A stretch of 64,000 bases of DNA from Noviherbaspirillum sp. Root189 (GCF_001428545.1 NZ_LMHZ01000089.1:1-64000); one strand, 5' to 3'; counted from the stretch's first letter, positions 35,547 to 44,668 are shown. Numbers and translations are program-made. The notes: a model not told the origin generated them from the sequence alone.

Positions 35547-35737
35547 GGAAACCTCCTTGCCGAACATTTGATGCGGCTCATCTGAGCCGTACTTGCATTG
35601 TTTCATGTACGCTCTCAAGCAGGAATACAGAATATGCTGAGATTGGGATCTGAAAAACGAGAGAACATTGGGATGTTTAGTAGTTATCCGTAGAGGCCTT
35701 GGATTTCTTGATCGGGCAAAGTTTTCTCTACGATGTA

Positions 35738-36259
35738 TTACGAAAGAAGTGCCTTGACCATGTAACAGGGATTCCCTGGATAGGTCCGCAGCATCAACTC
35801 GGAATCAGCATCCAGTCCGTTGTAAACCCTGAAACCCAAGTGTCCCCAAAACGTTGAGGATCGCTGAACTGCGATGAGGGCAGAGTGGCTGATACCCCGC
35901 ATTCTCGCCAGCTCGAACGCGACGTTTACCAATGTGCGTCCTATTCCAAGCCCTGTCGACTGCCTTGAAACGGCGAGGTCATGCAGATAAAGCGAATCAG
36001 GTTTCGACGCGATGGAAAATTTTCCGTCGAGAGGAGTGACACGCCCCAGAAGTGAATGATAGGCAAACAGATAAGCACACACACCTTGAGAGTTGAGCGT
36101 GACCAGGGAAGTATCCCGCGCAGCCGCAATCCGCTCTGCAATAACATCAGGGGATTCCTGCATTTCACGCGGGTAGTTCTCCGCCTGGATGTGCAGTATG
36201 GCCTCGAGATCGTCATCCTGTACTGATCGATACCAAAACGCAATAGGCGTGCCGTTCAT
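35738..36259 (-). CDS. GNAT-family N-acetyltransferase
   Basis: A 173-residue acetyl-CoA-dependent acetyltransferase. The acetyl-CoA motif A is in LHDLAVSRQSTGLGIGRTLVNVAFELAR (~92-119; Q/R-x-x-G-x-G/A = RQSTGLGIG), with motif B near HLGFRVYNGL. The acceptor is unknown. Not overlapping its neighbours; same strand as the HPF, Rnk and Usp genes. Confidence 0.83.
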   Translation of the reverse strand: MNGTPIAFWYRSVQDDDLEAILHIQAENYPREMQESPDVIAERIAAARDTSLVTLNSQGVCAYLFAYHSLLGRVTPLDGKFSIASKPDSLYLHDLAVSRQSTGLGIGRTLVNVAFELARMRGISHSALIAVQRSSTFWGHLGFRVYNGLDADSELMLRTYPGNPCYMVKALLS

Positions 36260-36409
36260 GGATTCCTCGTTGTTTGTGTTAGCTGTGATAGGTCGCTGGC
36301 CGGGCTATATCCCGTGTTGCCACTCTGTACCGAACAATAATTTGTTGAGAGCCATGGAGACCGCCAGACCCGCCTGTGGTTCTTTCCTTGGCGCTGCATA
36401 AAGTTAACC

Positions 36410-36856
36410 CTAATACGCACCGTTTGCTTCAGGCTGATAGATCACGTCCAGCACCCGTAATCCCAGGCGCCGCCCGGATGCGCCAATCCAGTGGATGTCC
36501 TGCCCCGTCGATAAGCCAAGCAGCGCTGCGCCAACTGCAGAAAGTACAGAAACTTCACCCGTATGCATGTTCGGGTCTGGATAGGCTAGTGTGAGCCCAT
36601 AAACAGCTTGCGTGTCAATTTCAGCAAAGAGGACTCTCGAATTCATCGTAACAAGATTTGGTGGTACGCGCTGAGGGGCAATAAGGCGAGCCGCTGATAG
36701 CTTCTTATTCAATAAGGCATTGGCATGGCTATTGGATTCACAGGTGCGAGACAAAACTTCAGTTATACGACAGTGGTCCGCCGTGGAGAGCGTAACGCAA
36801 ACCAGTTCCCCAGCTTCATGCGATGTGTGTCTATCATGATGAGTTTGTTCAATCAT
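36410..36856 (-). CDS. rnk: nucleoside diphosphate kinase regulator (Rnk), GreA C-terminal-domain protein
   Basis: A 148-residue protein starting MIEQTHHD. The C-terminal ~75 residues (ILFAEIDTQ-type strand, LAYPDPNMHTGEVSVLSAVGAALLGLSTGQDI) match the GreA/GreB C-terminal FKBP-like fold of Rnk, which binds RNA polymerase. The ATG at 36856 is separated by one base from the Usp stop (TGA-C-ATG), so translation is coupled and this start beats the upstream in-frame ATG at 37057. Second gene of the usp-rnk operon. Confidence 0.83.
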   Translation of the reverse strand: MIEQTHHDRHTSHEAGELVCVTLSTADHCRITEVLSRTCESNSHANALLNKKLSAARLIAPQRVPPNLVTMNSRVLFAEIDTQAVYGLTLAYPDPNMHTGEVSVLSAVGAALLGLSTGQDIHWIGASGRRLGLRVLDVIYQPEANGAY

Positions 36857-36857
36857 G

Positions 36858-37850
36858 TCACTTCCCTGTTGAAATAAACGTTTCGTTATCCCCTGCGTGT
36901 GGTGCTCCAAGTTTTCGCTCCGCTTTTTCACGTTGCAGTGGGTTTTCACGGCAGAGGCGGCGCGGCGTGGCCACAACAAGCAGGTCACAGGTTGTATGGT
37001 CAATAAGACGCTGGGCCACGCTTCCGAGCAGGAGTTCGTGGAGTCGTGATGTTCCATGTTTACCGATAACGATCAGGTCGGCATTTAATCGTTTTGCGCG
37101 GTCGCAAATAACAGGAACGGGAAATCCGTATTGAATCGCACGCGCGATAAGTTCTGTACGTGGTCCGAGGTCATCAATGAACTGGTTCAAACGAGTGCGG
37201 GCTTTTTCGCAAGCCTTGTCTCGGTATTTATTAATAACTTCGTTCGTGATTCCCGCCTCTCGCATGATTCCTTCGTTTGTCACATGGCACGCATTGAGGA
37301 AGGTAAAATAAGCGGTCGGAGCGACTGCCAAAGCAATCAGAGCTGCTTCTCGCGAATGCTCCGAGAAGTCGATCGCCACTATTATTCTTGAATACGGCGC
37401 TTGCGATTGCGAGTTAACTAACAGGATGGGCCGATCGCTTTGGCGGATGAGCTCACTATTCGTTTGACAGGTAAAAAAGTTAACCATGGTAGTACGCTTT
37501 TTGGCGGCTACCACAGTAAGATCGGCCGCCAACTCCTTAGCGCGTTCCAGCATTGCAGTCACGGGTTTGCTGGTGGCTGTAGATCGCGTGCAGACCGGCT
37601 GCGAAGCGATGGACGTCGTTGATCCGGCTAATTTCCGTTCATGCAATAACATATCGAGAGAGATAGCGCCTCCACTCTTTTCGTTTGTGAGTGCCAGCGA
37701 GCAAGGAGATGTCTTGAGCGTTCCGGGCATCGACATAATGTCGAGTAAATCCGCGGTTAATTCAACACTAAGCATGGCTGCGCGATTTTCTGCCCAACGG
37801 GCTTGGGGCGAATGGTCCGTGGCGACCAGAATCTTTTTCAATTTGATCAT
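36858..37850 (-). CDS. tandem universal stress protein (two Usp domains)
   Basis: A 330-residue protein starting MIKLKKILVATDHSPQA; GGAGG 6 bases before ATG 37850 fixes the start. Two UspA domains: residues ~1-150 and ~157-305. The second holds the ATP-binding motif G-x-H-G-x9-G-S (IGKHGTSRLHELLLGSVAQ); the first has a degenerate motif (VVAAKKRTTMVN) and probably does not bind ATP. A ~25-residue basic tail follows. Upstream of rnk in one operon; typical of stress or low-oxygen regulons. Confidence 0.88.
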   Translation of the reverse strand: MIKLKKILVATDHSPQARWAENRAAMLSVELTADLLDIMSMPGTLKTSPCSLALTNEKSGGAISLDMLLHERKLAGSTTSIASQPVCTRSTATSKPVTAMLERAKELAADLTVVAAKKRTTMVNFFTCQTNSELIRQSDRPILLVNSQSQAPYSRIIVAIDFSEHSREAALIALAVAPTAYFTFLNACHVTNEGIMREAGITNEVINKYRDKACEKARTRLNQFIDDLGPRTELIARAIQYGFPVPVICDRAKRLNADLIVIGKHGTSRLHELLLGSVAQRLIDHTTCDLLVVATPRRLCRENPLQREKAERKLGAPHAGDNETFISTGK

Positions 37851-38198
37851 TGCTACCTCCCTTGCTAAAGCCGCTACCTCGGCACGCACGTGACAACGTT
37901 CTCATGTCGTTCATGCGTGCTTCGCAAACCTTATAACGCCTACCTCAGCTTGCTGTATCAGATTTTCAAGATGGCTAAGATTAATCCCGGGTATGCGTAG
38001 CAAGTCGTCCGAGAGCTCACTCGGAATGTCACCATCGCTTTGAGACAAGAAACGTTCTTTTCATGGCAAAAGGATCCCCAGCGGTCGGTGCGAGTGGCAT
38101 GGCCGGTAATAGAACGAGGTCCGTCCGACGTTGCTAAAGCGCAGACAGGTTAATCAGGTCTTTGGGGTATGGCTCGGGAGGCGGTGAGAACCGGTGGT

Positions 38199-38227
38199 TC
38201 TCTTAGGCGCTCGCCGAGCCTAAGAGA
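38199..38227. repeat. inverted repeat in the 37.9-38.7 kb intergenic stretch
   Basis: TCTCTTAGGC (38199-38208) and its perfect complement at 38218-38227, loop of 9. It lies in the 816-bp gene-free stretch between the Usp gene and the PAS fragment, and could be an operator or a transcript hairpin. No T-run is present. I see no supported gene in the stretch, though a deletion scar lies at its right end. Confidence 0.4.
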
Positions 38228-38666
38228 GGCAGGCGAGATTCCGGGCAGACAGCTGCGCCAGCTGCGTGTGGCGAGCATTCAAGAAAGCATTCCCGTACGA
38301 CAAATGACACGAGCGTTGATTGAAAACTAAGCGCGCAACAATAGATAACACTCCCTCGTTCAGGGTAGAACAATTGCGATTCGCGAGAATGCAGACCTTG
38401 TTCATGTTAGTGTCAATATGGAAGTGATTAAATGTGACTTGAGTATATACGCTTTGAATTATTCGTCAACAGGGTGCCTCAAAGCCGTAAGGAGCGTGGT
38501 CCGGGTGGCGAACCAGCTAAGCCAATTTTGCAATCGCTCGCCTTTCGTTTGTTCCTATTCGACTCGCAATGTCCGAATCCGGGCATTGTGATTTCAGACG
38601 CCGGCAACATCGATGATTCGGCATGCATCCACTTCTGCACATAAAGTTTTTTGTAAGGAGAGTCAC

Positions 38667-38766
38667 ATGTCAAAAGACGCTAATGTCCCGGCCATAACGC
38701 TATATCAGCTTATTCTTCAATCCATGCCGGAGGCATTGATTTTCTCGGACCCGGAGGGGACCATTA
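38667..38766 (+). pseudogene. 5' fragment of a PAS-domain gene, cut at a deletion scar
   Basis: AGGAG (38656-38660) with 6-base spacing precedes ATG 38667. The first ~33 codons (MSKDANVPAITLYQLILQSM, then PEALIFSDPEGTI) read as the start of a PAS domain, where I/V-R-L-W-N would follow. Instead the frame enters the antisense of a LysR gene and loses all PAS likeness after ~38766. The promoter-proximal end is intact, so the gene was real and has lost its 3' part. Confidence 0.65.
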
Positions 38767-39496
38767 CACTCCGAGCCCATGCGAGTAGCACGTGCGATTC
38801 GTTGCTCGCATACGTACCTTTAACGGCGACCTTTATCGCGTCGCCATTAAACCGGTATTCCCACTGCAAGGGATGCGGCTCGTGACGATACAGAAGACAC
38901 TGATGTTGCAGTAGATCGGAGGGGTGTTGCGGCGCTCCATATAATGCAAGGTATCGAGGACTAGCGCAGGTTATGCGGCGGTAATACAGCAATCGGCGAA
39001 TCATCAGGTCCGAATCCTTGGCTTGGCCGGCACGAAAAGCGAGGTCAAAGCGATTCCCGACAAGATCGACAATCCTGTCACTTACCTGTAGATCGAGATG
39101 AATCTTCGGATACTGCGTTGAGAACTCCTGCAGATGGGGATAAACGAACGTCATCGCTACGCCCAAGGGTAACGTGACACGAAGGGTGCCACGAGGTTCG
39201 GCGGCCAGGCTTCGTACTGCATCTTCGGCCTCCATGGCCTGCTCGGTGATTCGATTGGCATGTTCATACCAAAGGCGCCCGGCTTCCGTGACGCTGATGC
39301 GCCGCGTGGTGCGATCGAGCAGGCGCACGCCAAGTTTCTTTTCCGTGCGCGCCAATACACCGGTGACGGTTGCGGGCGCAAGGCCGAGGACTCGGGCAGC
39401 CTGCGCCAGACTGCCCGAGTCCACGATCTGGCTAAACACCTGCATATTGAAAAGTTGGTCCATCCGGCAATTATTCAGTAAATGTGAAGAATCCAT
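38717..39496 (-). CDS. LysR-type regulator, C-terminally truncated
   Basis: The 259-codon frame has a complete LysR HTH (DQLFNMQVFSQIVDSGSLAQ, ~13-32) and most of the effector domain, up to YASNESHVLLAWARS (~residue 243). A full protein would go on with the G-L-G-I-A-L-L-P segment and ~55 more residues; here the last ~16 codons (VMVPSGSEKINASGMD) are the antisense of the PAS fragment. It therefore ends at a recombination junction near 38765-38785 and is probably non-functional or lacks correct control. It is divergent from the GFA gene, which it may once have regulated. Confidence 0.8.
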   Translation of the reverse strand: MDSSHLLNNCRMDQLFNMQVFSQIVDSGSLAQAARVLGLAPATVTGVLARTEKKLGVRLLDRTTRRISVTEAGRLWYEHANRITEQAMEAEDAVRSLAAEPRGTLRVTLPLGVAMTFVYPHLQEFSTQYPKIHLDLQVSDRIVDLVGNRFDLAFRAGQAKDSDLMIRRLLYYRRITCASPRYLALYGAPQHPSDLLQHQCLLYRHEPHPLQWEYRFNGDAIKVAVKGTYASNESHVLLAWARSVMVPSGSEKINASGMD

Positions 39497-39586
39497 TCAT
39501 GGTCAATCACTTTATCAAAGTTTCCGGCAGTCATAAGATTATATGTATTAGATGTTTTAACTATCACCAACAACCAGGAGAACCTG

Positions 39587-39982
39587 ATGACTCAGCACGG
39601 AAGCTGTCTTTGCCGAGGTGTGCAGTACCGCATCCACGGCCCACTTACTGACGTCCTCAACTGCCATTGCTCAATGTGCCGAAAGCTGCATGCTTCGGCC
39701 TTTCGCACGCGTGCCAAAGTGGCGAGCAAGGATTGGGAATGGGTATCAGGGGAGAACCTCGTTAAATACCACGAATCTTCACCGGGTGAACACAAAGGTT
39801 TTTGCAGTGAATGTGGGTCGAGCCTGTTGACGCGTTTCGACAAGCACCCTGAAGTGCTTGGCTTTCCGCTCGGGACCTTGGATACCGATCCCGGTGTGAG
39901 GGCAGGGCGGCATGTTTTCGTGGGAAGCAAGGCGCCATGGTTCGAAATTACAGACCAGCTCCCCCAGCATGAGGAATACTGA
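39587..39982 (+). CDS. GFA-family (glutathione-dependent formaldehyde-activating-like) zinc protein
   Basis: A 131-residue zinc protein of the GFA/CENP-V fold. Zinc ligands: GSCLCRGV (~5-12), NCHCSMCRK (~27-35) and FCSECGSSL (~74-82). AGGAG lies 6 bases before the ATG. Despite the family name, most members have no proven role in formaldehyde metabolism. Divergent from the truncated LysR gene (90 bp). Confidence 0.88.
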   Translation: MTQHGSCLCRGVQYRIHGPLTDVLNCHCSMCRKLHASAFRTRAKVASKDWEWVSGENLVKYHESSPGEHKGFCSECGSSLLTRFDKHPEVLGFPLGTLDTDPGVRAGRHVFVGSKAPWFEITDQLPQHEEY

Positions 39983-40084
39983 CGACCGATTCCAGGCGAG
40001 TGTCTGAAGCCGGTTTGATTTGCAGACGAGTAACGACGCGAAATGAATCTGTGCAGCCAGGATTTGTGGCGTAGGTGCTGTTTA

Positions 40085-40222
40085 ATACCAATCCCAACCC
40101 ATAACGCACCATGAGATCGCGTCTTTTTCCGGGGGCGCCGAGCCGCCTGCCTGCGTTGCACTCGTCGTCAATAGCCCGCTATTGACTCCTCCTGCGGTCA
40201 CGTTATAGCTTGGGATTGGTAT
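40085..40222. repeat. MITE-like palindromic repeat, copy 2
   Basis: Ends are a perfect 13-bp inverted repeat: ATACCAATCCCAA (40085-40097) and its complement (40210-40222). The interior shares the CCCATAACGC...CTCCTGCG core and the GTCAATAGCCCGCTATTGAC palindrome with copy 1 at 1657-1826. It ends 5 bp before the last codon of the GSDEF/EAL gene, so it may form that gene's transcript end. No coding capacity. Confidence 0.78.
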
Positions 40223-40227
40223 AAGAC

Positions 40228-43200
40228 TTAACAGGGAGAGATTGCCTGCCAGCTCAGCCGAAGTTCGGCAAACTGGCCGGGCGGCGCGGGCCGCCCAATG
40301 AGGAAGCCTTGTACTTCGTCGCACCCGGCTGCGCGTAGGTATTCAAGTTGCTCGGTGTTTTCAACGCCCTCGGCAATCACCGTAATGCCGAGGCCATGTG
40401 CCAACGCGATCGTGGCGCGCGCAATGGCCGCACTGCGTGCATCCGTAATGATGTTACGGACAAAGCATTGATCGATTTTCAGCTTGTCCAAGGGAAAGCG
40501 GCTCAGGTAGCCAAGAGAAGAGTACCCTGTTCCGAAATCGTCCAGCGATACGCCGACGCCAAGTTCTCGCAAGGCGGCGATCTGCCGCAGCGCGATTTCC
40601 GTGTCCCGCATTAACACGCTTTCCGTCAGTTCGATCTCTAGATAACGCGGTTGCAGGCCGGACTGCGCAAGTGCGCTTTCCACCACCTGAACCAGCGTTC
40701 CGGCGGCGATTTGCTGGGCCGATACATTGACAGCGACAATCAGTGGTCCCGGACCTGTCTCCTGCCAATCCCTGGCTTGCGCGCATGCCTGCCGGATGAC
40801 CCATTCGCCGATCTGGACGATCAGCCCGATATCTTCCGCCATCGGAATGAAGTCGGCCGGCATGACCATACCGAGCTTGGGGCTGTGCCAGCGCAGCAGG
40901 GCTTCCGCGCCACATAAGCATCCATTACTGAGGCATACCTGCGGTTGGTAATGCAGGAAGAGCTCATTTCGCCCTAGCGCGCCGCGAAGCTCATGCTCTA
41001 TCGAAATCCAATGGAGCGCCTGCGCATTCATTTCCGACTTGAAAAAACGCAGTGTTCCAGGACCGTACTGCTTGGCGTGCGATAGCGCGGCGTCTGCATT
41101 CTTCAGCAGATCACTTGCACTTATTCCGTCATAAGGATAGACAGAAATGCCTACGCTCGCTGTTACCGAGAGAGTTCGGCCCTGAACCTGGATCGGCGCT
41201 GCGACTTCGTCCAGCAACTGGTGTGCAAAGGTAATGACATCGTTGTTGTCCTCGAATCGTGTGAGCACGATCACGAACTCATCGCTGCCTGGACGTGCCA
41301 ATGTATCGCCATGCGGCAGGCGCTCAATCAGGCGCTTCGCGATTTCCCACAGGACCGTGTCGCCAGCGTCATGTCCTAAACTATCGTTAAGCCGTTGCAG
41401 GCGATCGACATTGAGAATCAGGACGGCGACCGCGGGATGCTCTGGCTCGACATTATCAATCGCTTGCTGCAGGCGGTCATTGAGCAAGCGCCGGTTGGGC
41501 AACCGTGTCAACGGATCGTGGTTGGACAGGAAAGTCAATTGGGCATTCGCCTCCGTGATTTCGCTAAGGTCCGTGATCACCGCCACGTAGCCGGTCCGGC
41601 GGCCGACATTGTCAAGCATGACGCTGATGGTCATCCATTGCAGATAGGCGGCACCGTTCTTTCTTTTCCCCCAAACCTCGCCGCGCCATTCTCCGCTGGT
41701 CTCGACGGCGTCAAAGATGGATCGGTAGAACGCGTCGTGATGGCGTTCGGAGCGCAGCATGGTGGGGCGCTGTCCGAGGACGTGCGTCTCTGGATAGCCG
41801 GTGATGCGTTCGAATGCAGCGTTGACGGCGACAATTCTTCCATCAATATCCGTGACTACGATCCCGTCTTGCATATAGTTAAAAACGCGCGCGGCCAGGT
41901 TTAGCTTTTCGTCGGCGAAATGGCGCTGCGTCACGTCCTGCAGCGTGCCACTGATCGCCGTGACTTCGCCCTTCTCGTTTTTTTGTTCCACGCTGCTGGA
42001 GTACAGGTACCGCACTGGTCCCTTGTCGGGATTGGTACGTAGTTCGCCAAGCCAGGCACGTCCTTCCTGGAATGCCGACTCCACTTCGGCGCGGTCATCC
42101 GGATGTAACGCCTCAAGAAAATGGTGTATCGGCGGCGAATCCGGAGTTTTCTGCATGGCCAGCAAAGCAAACATTTCTTCCGACCATTTACCCTTCTTGC
42201 GCTGCAGATCAAATTCCCAGCTGCCAATTCGCGCAAGTTTTTGAGCCGCGGTCAATGCCGACTCGCTCGACACCAAAGCCTTGTGAAGGCTGGCGCGCCG
42301 CCGGAGTTCGTGCAGCCCGACGTACCCTAGCCAACAGACAAGAAGCAGAAATGTGACTGACACGGCCGTATAGGCCTGTGCCGCGTTTCGCCATGGCGCA
42401 AGGACTTCACGCTCGCCAATCCCGACCAGCACGACGAGGGGCCGGCCTGCGACACGGCGATAGAAGTAGATGCGTTCAATGTTGTCCACACTGCTTTTGG
42501 CATGATAGCTGCCCACATTCGCGTGCGGCAACATGTTGACGAACCTGGGCAGCGGATCCAACTTCTTTCCTTCGATGCCGTGCTGGTCTGGCACCCGCAG
42601 CATCAGCGTGCCGTCGGTGCCGAGGAGCGAGACCACGCCGTCATTTCCAGGTTTAATCGCCTCGTAGAACCGATGAAAATGCCTTGGTTCGACAGCGGCG
42701 GCGATTACGCCCCCAAACGAACCGTCCGGGCGGGTGATGCGCAGGCTGACGCCGATGAACCAGACGCCATGTTTGCTCAACTGCGGCAGGTCGATGTATA
42801 AGCCTTGCGTCGGTTTTTCCCGGTGCACCTTAAAGTAGTCTCTGTCGGAAAGGTTGTACTTCCCGGGCAGACGTTCGCTGTCATGGATCATGTTGCCTTC
42901 GGTATCCAGTACCCAGATCGCGCGAACGAAAGGCAGATGCCGGATAGCAGAAACAAGGGTGTCGTGGACTGCTTCATCATGCGTGCGCTGCTGCGGTACC
43001 GGCACTGCGATCGAGCGGGAAGATGATTGCAAGGCCAGCTCGACTGCATTCAGGCTGTCAGCGGTTTGCTGCTCTAATACATGAACAAGCTTTTCCGAGG
43101 TCAGTTGCTGCAACTGCAGAACACCTTGCCTTGCCTGTGACAGCGTGTAGACAAGGTTGGTGATGATGCCGATGAAGAGCAGCGTGAGAAAAGCGATCAG

Positions 43201-43293
43201 GAGGACACGCATCCGCTCTTCACCCAGACTGGTGTTACCTGGCATGGCAGGAACATCATTCGACTGCGACTTGAAAGGCCTGGAGATGAGCAT
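40228..43293 (-). CDS. membrane Cache/PAS GGDEF-EAL protein with GSDEF site
   Basis: A 1021-residue inner-membrane sensor. Helix 1 (~30-50), a periplasmic Cache-type domain (~55-300; WVLDTEGNMIHDSERLPGKY, then LPQLSKHGVWFIGVSLRI), helix 2 (~305-327), two PAS units (~345-580), a cyclase domain (~590-740) and an EAL domain (~770-1015). The cyclase signature is PGSDEF (~668-673) in place of GGDEF, and the RxxD inhibition site is lost (PHGD), so it may be inactive or a GTP-sensing regulator. The EAL domain keeps EALLRW, VNVS, ELTES, DDFGTGYS, LKID, AEGVE and Q-G-F, so the net role is probably c-di-GMP breakdown. Confidence 0.9.
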   Translation of the reverse strand: MLISRPFKSQSNDVPAMPGNTSLGEERMRVLLIAFLTLLFIGIITNLVYTLSQARQGVLQLQQLTSEKLVHVLEQQTADSLNAVELALQSSSRSIAVPVPQQRTHDEAVHDTLVSAIRHLPFVRAIWVLDTEGNMIHDSERLPGKYNLSDRDYFKVHREKPTQGLYIDLPQLSKHGVWFIGVSLRITRPDGSFGGVIAAAVEPRHFHRFYEAIKPGNDGVVSLLGTDGTLMLRVPDQHGIEGKKLDPLPRFVNMLPHANVGSYHAKSSVDNIERIYFYRRVAGRPLVVLVGIGEREVLAPWRNAAQAYTAVSVTFLLLVCWLGYVGLHELRRRASLHKALVSSESALTAAQKLARIGSWEFDLQRKKGKWSEEMFALLAMQKTPDSPPIHHFLEALHPDDRAEVESAFQEGRAWLGELRTNPDKGPVRYLYSSSVEQKNEKGEVTAISGTLQDVTQRHFADEKLNLAARVFNYMQDGIVVTDIDGRIVAVNAAFERITGYPETHVLGQRPTMLRSERHHDAFYRSIFDAVETSGEWRGEVWGKRKNGAAYLQWMTISVMLDNVGRRTGYVAVITDLSEITEANAQLTFLSNHDPLTRLPNRRLLNDRLQQAIDNVEPEHPAVAVLILNVDRLQRLNDSLGHDAGDTVLWEIAKRLIERLPHGDTLARPGSDEFVIVLTRFEDNNDVITFAHQLLDEVAAPIQVQGRTLSVTASVGISVYPYDGISASDLLKNADAALSHAKQYGPGTLRFFKSEMNAQALHWISIEHELRGALGRNELFLHYQPQVCLSNGCLCGAEALLRWHSPKLGMVMPADFIPMAEDIGLIVQIGEWVIRQACAQARDWQETGPGPLIVAVNVSAQQIAAGTLVQVVESALAQSGLQPRYLEIELTESVLMRDTEIALRQIAALRELGVGVSLDDFGTGYSSLGYLSRFPLDKLKIDQCFVRNIITDARSAAIARATIALAHGLGITVIAEGVENTEQLEYLRAAGCDEVQGFLIGRPAPPGQFAELRLSWQAISPC

Positions 43294-43496
43294 CGACGGT
43301 TGCTTTGCTTAAATTTTCGGGTGTCGGGGTGGGCATGTCCATCCCGGCGCAGAATCTCAGTATAACGAACTGGCCCACGTGTTGGTGCCGGTGCATAACC
43401 AGATCCGCTTGCCGTCGATTCGGCAAATCAAGCTTTCGACAAGTTAGTCACTTTAATCATTTGCCGCTTCGCCCTGATTCTCCCTGATTCTCCAGT

Positions 43497-44570
43497 TCAT
43501 GCTTCATTGAAGGCTGCATGCACGGTCAGCACATTGCCGGCCTCGCTTGCGTCATAGCCTTCCAGTGCTTTGGCCGACTGACGAAAGGCATCCGACTTCA
43601 TGAGTGCGATTAATTGTTCTATTCCAGCCAGATCAAGATTAAGCGCCTTTGTGGCAAAGAAATAGCGTTCAATTGCGAGTGGGATGAAGTGCAGATTGAA
43701 CCGCTGTGCTGCGGTTTCGACGCCAAAGCCAACCTCAGCCATACCGCTGGCGATATACGCAGCGACCGCCGCATGGGTAAATTCGGCGGTTTCAAATCCG
43801 TGGATATCCTGCGGACAAATGTGGCAGCGCTGAAGCATCATTTCCACCAGCATCCGTGTGCCTGAGCCTGCCTGACGGTTTACAAAACGGATATCCTTGC
43901 GCGCCAGGTCCTTCAGGCCATTAATTCCATGAGGGTTGCCACGTGCAATGAACAAACCCTGGCGCCTGGTTGCGACCTGGATCAATGCGTAATCCGGCGT
44001 AAGCCACTTTTGATACTGCTTTAGGACTGGCTCTTCAAACTCGCCAATCGGTACATGGAAGCCAGCGAGCTGGCATTCGTTATTGGCCAGGGCCGCAAGT
44101 GCTTCGCTGCTGTTTCGATAGCGCACTTCAATGAGAGCGCCTTCCTTCTTGATCAATGCCAGCAGCGTTTCGACCGCAAAGCCATGACTGGCAAACAATC
44201 GGATCGCTTCACGCTTGAACGGCAACACTTTGCGCAGTTCCGCCTCCAGTTCGGATGCGAGCGACTCCAGCGTCGGGGCGAGGCGTGCGGAAAAACGCCT
44301 GTCTGCCTGGATCAGGACATTGGCAAGCTCGCTGAGGTCTGTTCCTTTGCCGGGCCGCTTGACGATTAATTTGCTGCCAAAAAAGATTTCGGCGTCGCGC
44401 AAAATACCCCAGGCATGTCGGTATGACATGTTCATGATGCGACCGGCGGCGGCGATAGAGCCCTCGGTCTCAATACGCGACAGCAGTTGAATCAGCAATG
44501 TCGCATCCACTGGGTCGTTATTGCCGTTCGGAGGCGCAATGGCCCACTGGGGAGATAGGATAACTTTCAT
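43497..44570 (-). CDS. ModE/LysR-type HTH regulator with PBP-like domain, formate dehydrogenase regulator (inferred)
   Basis: A 357-residue regulator. The N-terminal ~25-110 is a ModE/LysR-type winged HTH (LLIQLLSRIETEGSIAAAGR, then MSYRHAWGILRDAEIFFGSKL). The rest is a periplasmic-binding-like domain (~130-335) as in the molybdate-responsive and substrate-sensing PBP-like regulators (FVNRQAGSGTRMLVEMML). It is divergent from fdsGB-fdsA (135 bp between starts), as fdsR is in Cupriavidus, so control of formate dehydrogenase by molybdate or formate is likely. I infer this from context and do not assign the symbol. Confidence 0.82.
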   Translation of the reverse strand: MKVILSPQWAIAPPNGNNDPVDATLLIQLLSRIETEGSIAAAGRIMNMSYRHAWGILRDAEIFFGSKLIVKRPGKGTDLSELANVLIQADRRFSARLAPTLESLASELEAELRKVLPFKREAIRLFASHGFAVETLLALIKKEGALIEVRYRNSSEALAALANNECQLAGFHVPIGEFEEPVLKQYQKWLTPDYALIQVATRRQGLFIARGNPHGINGLKDLARKDIRFVNRQAGSGTRMLVEMMLQRCHICPQDIHGFETAEFTHAAVAAYIASGMAEVGFGVETAAQRFNLHFIPLAIERYFFATKALNLDLAGIEQLIALMKSDAFRQSAKALEGYDASEAGNVLTVHAAFNEA

Positions 44571-44588
44571 GGATGGCTATGCAAAATC

Positions 44589-44668
44589 AAACATATTTGT
44601 TCTGGCTACACTGTCTGCTACAGTCTGCCGGTAAGCGACATAGATATATGTCATTTCGTGCATATTAT
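44589..44668 (+). promoter_or_regulatory. divergent control region of the formate dehydrogenase genes
   Basis: Contains a perfect dyad GACATA-GATA-TATGTC (44637-44652), a second dyad AACATATTTGTT (44590-44601), and TATTAT (44663-44668) as a possible -10 box. The first dyad overlaps the expected -35 position, a plausible ModE/FdsR-like operator. Confidence 0.4.

Noticed and set aside
38220-38405. 61-codon minus-strand frame in the 37.9-38.7 kb gap
   Set aside because: No ribosome-binding site, no recognisable domain, and AT-biased random-looking composition.
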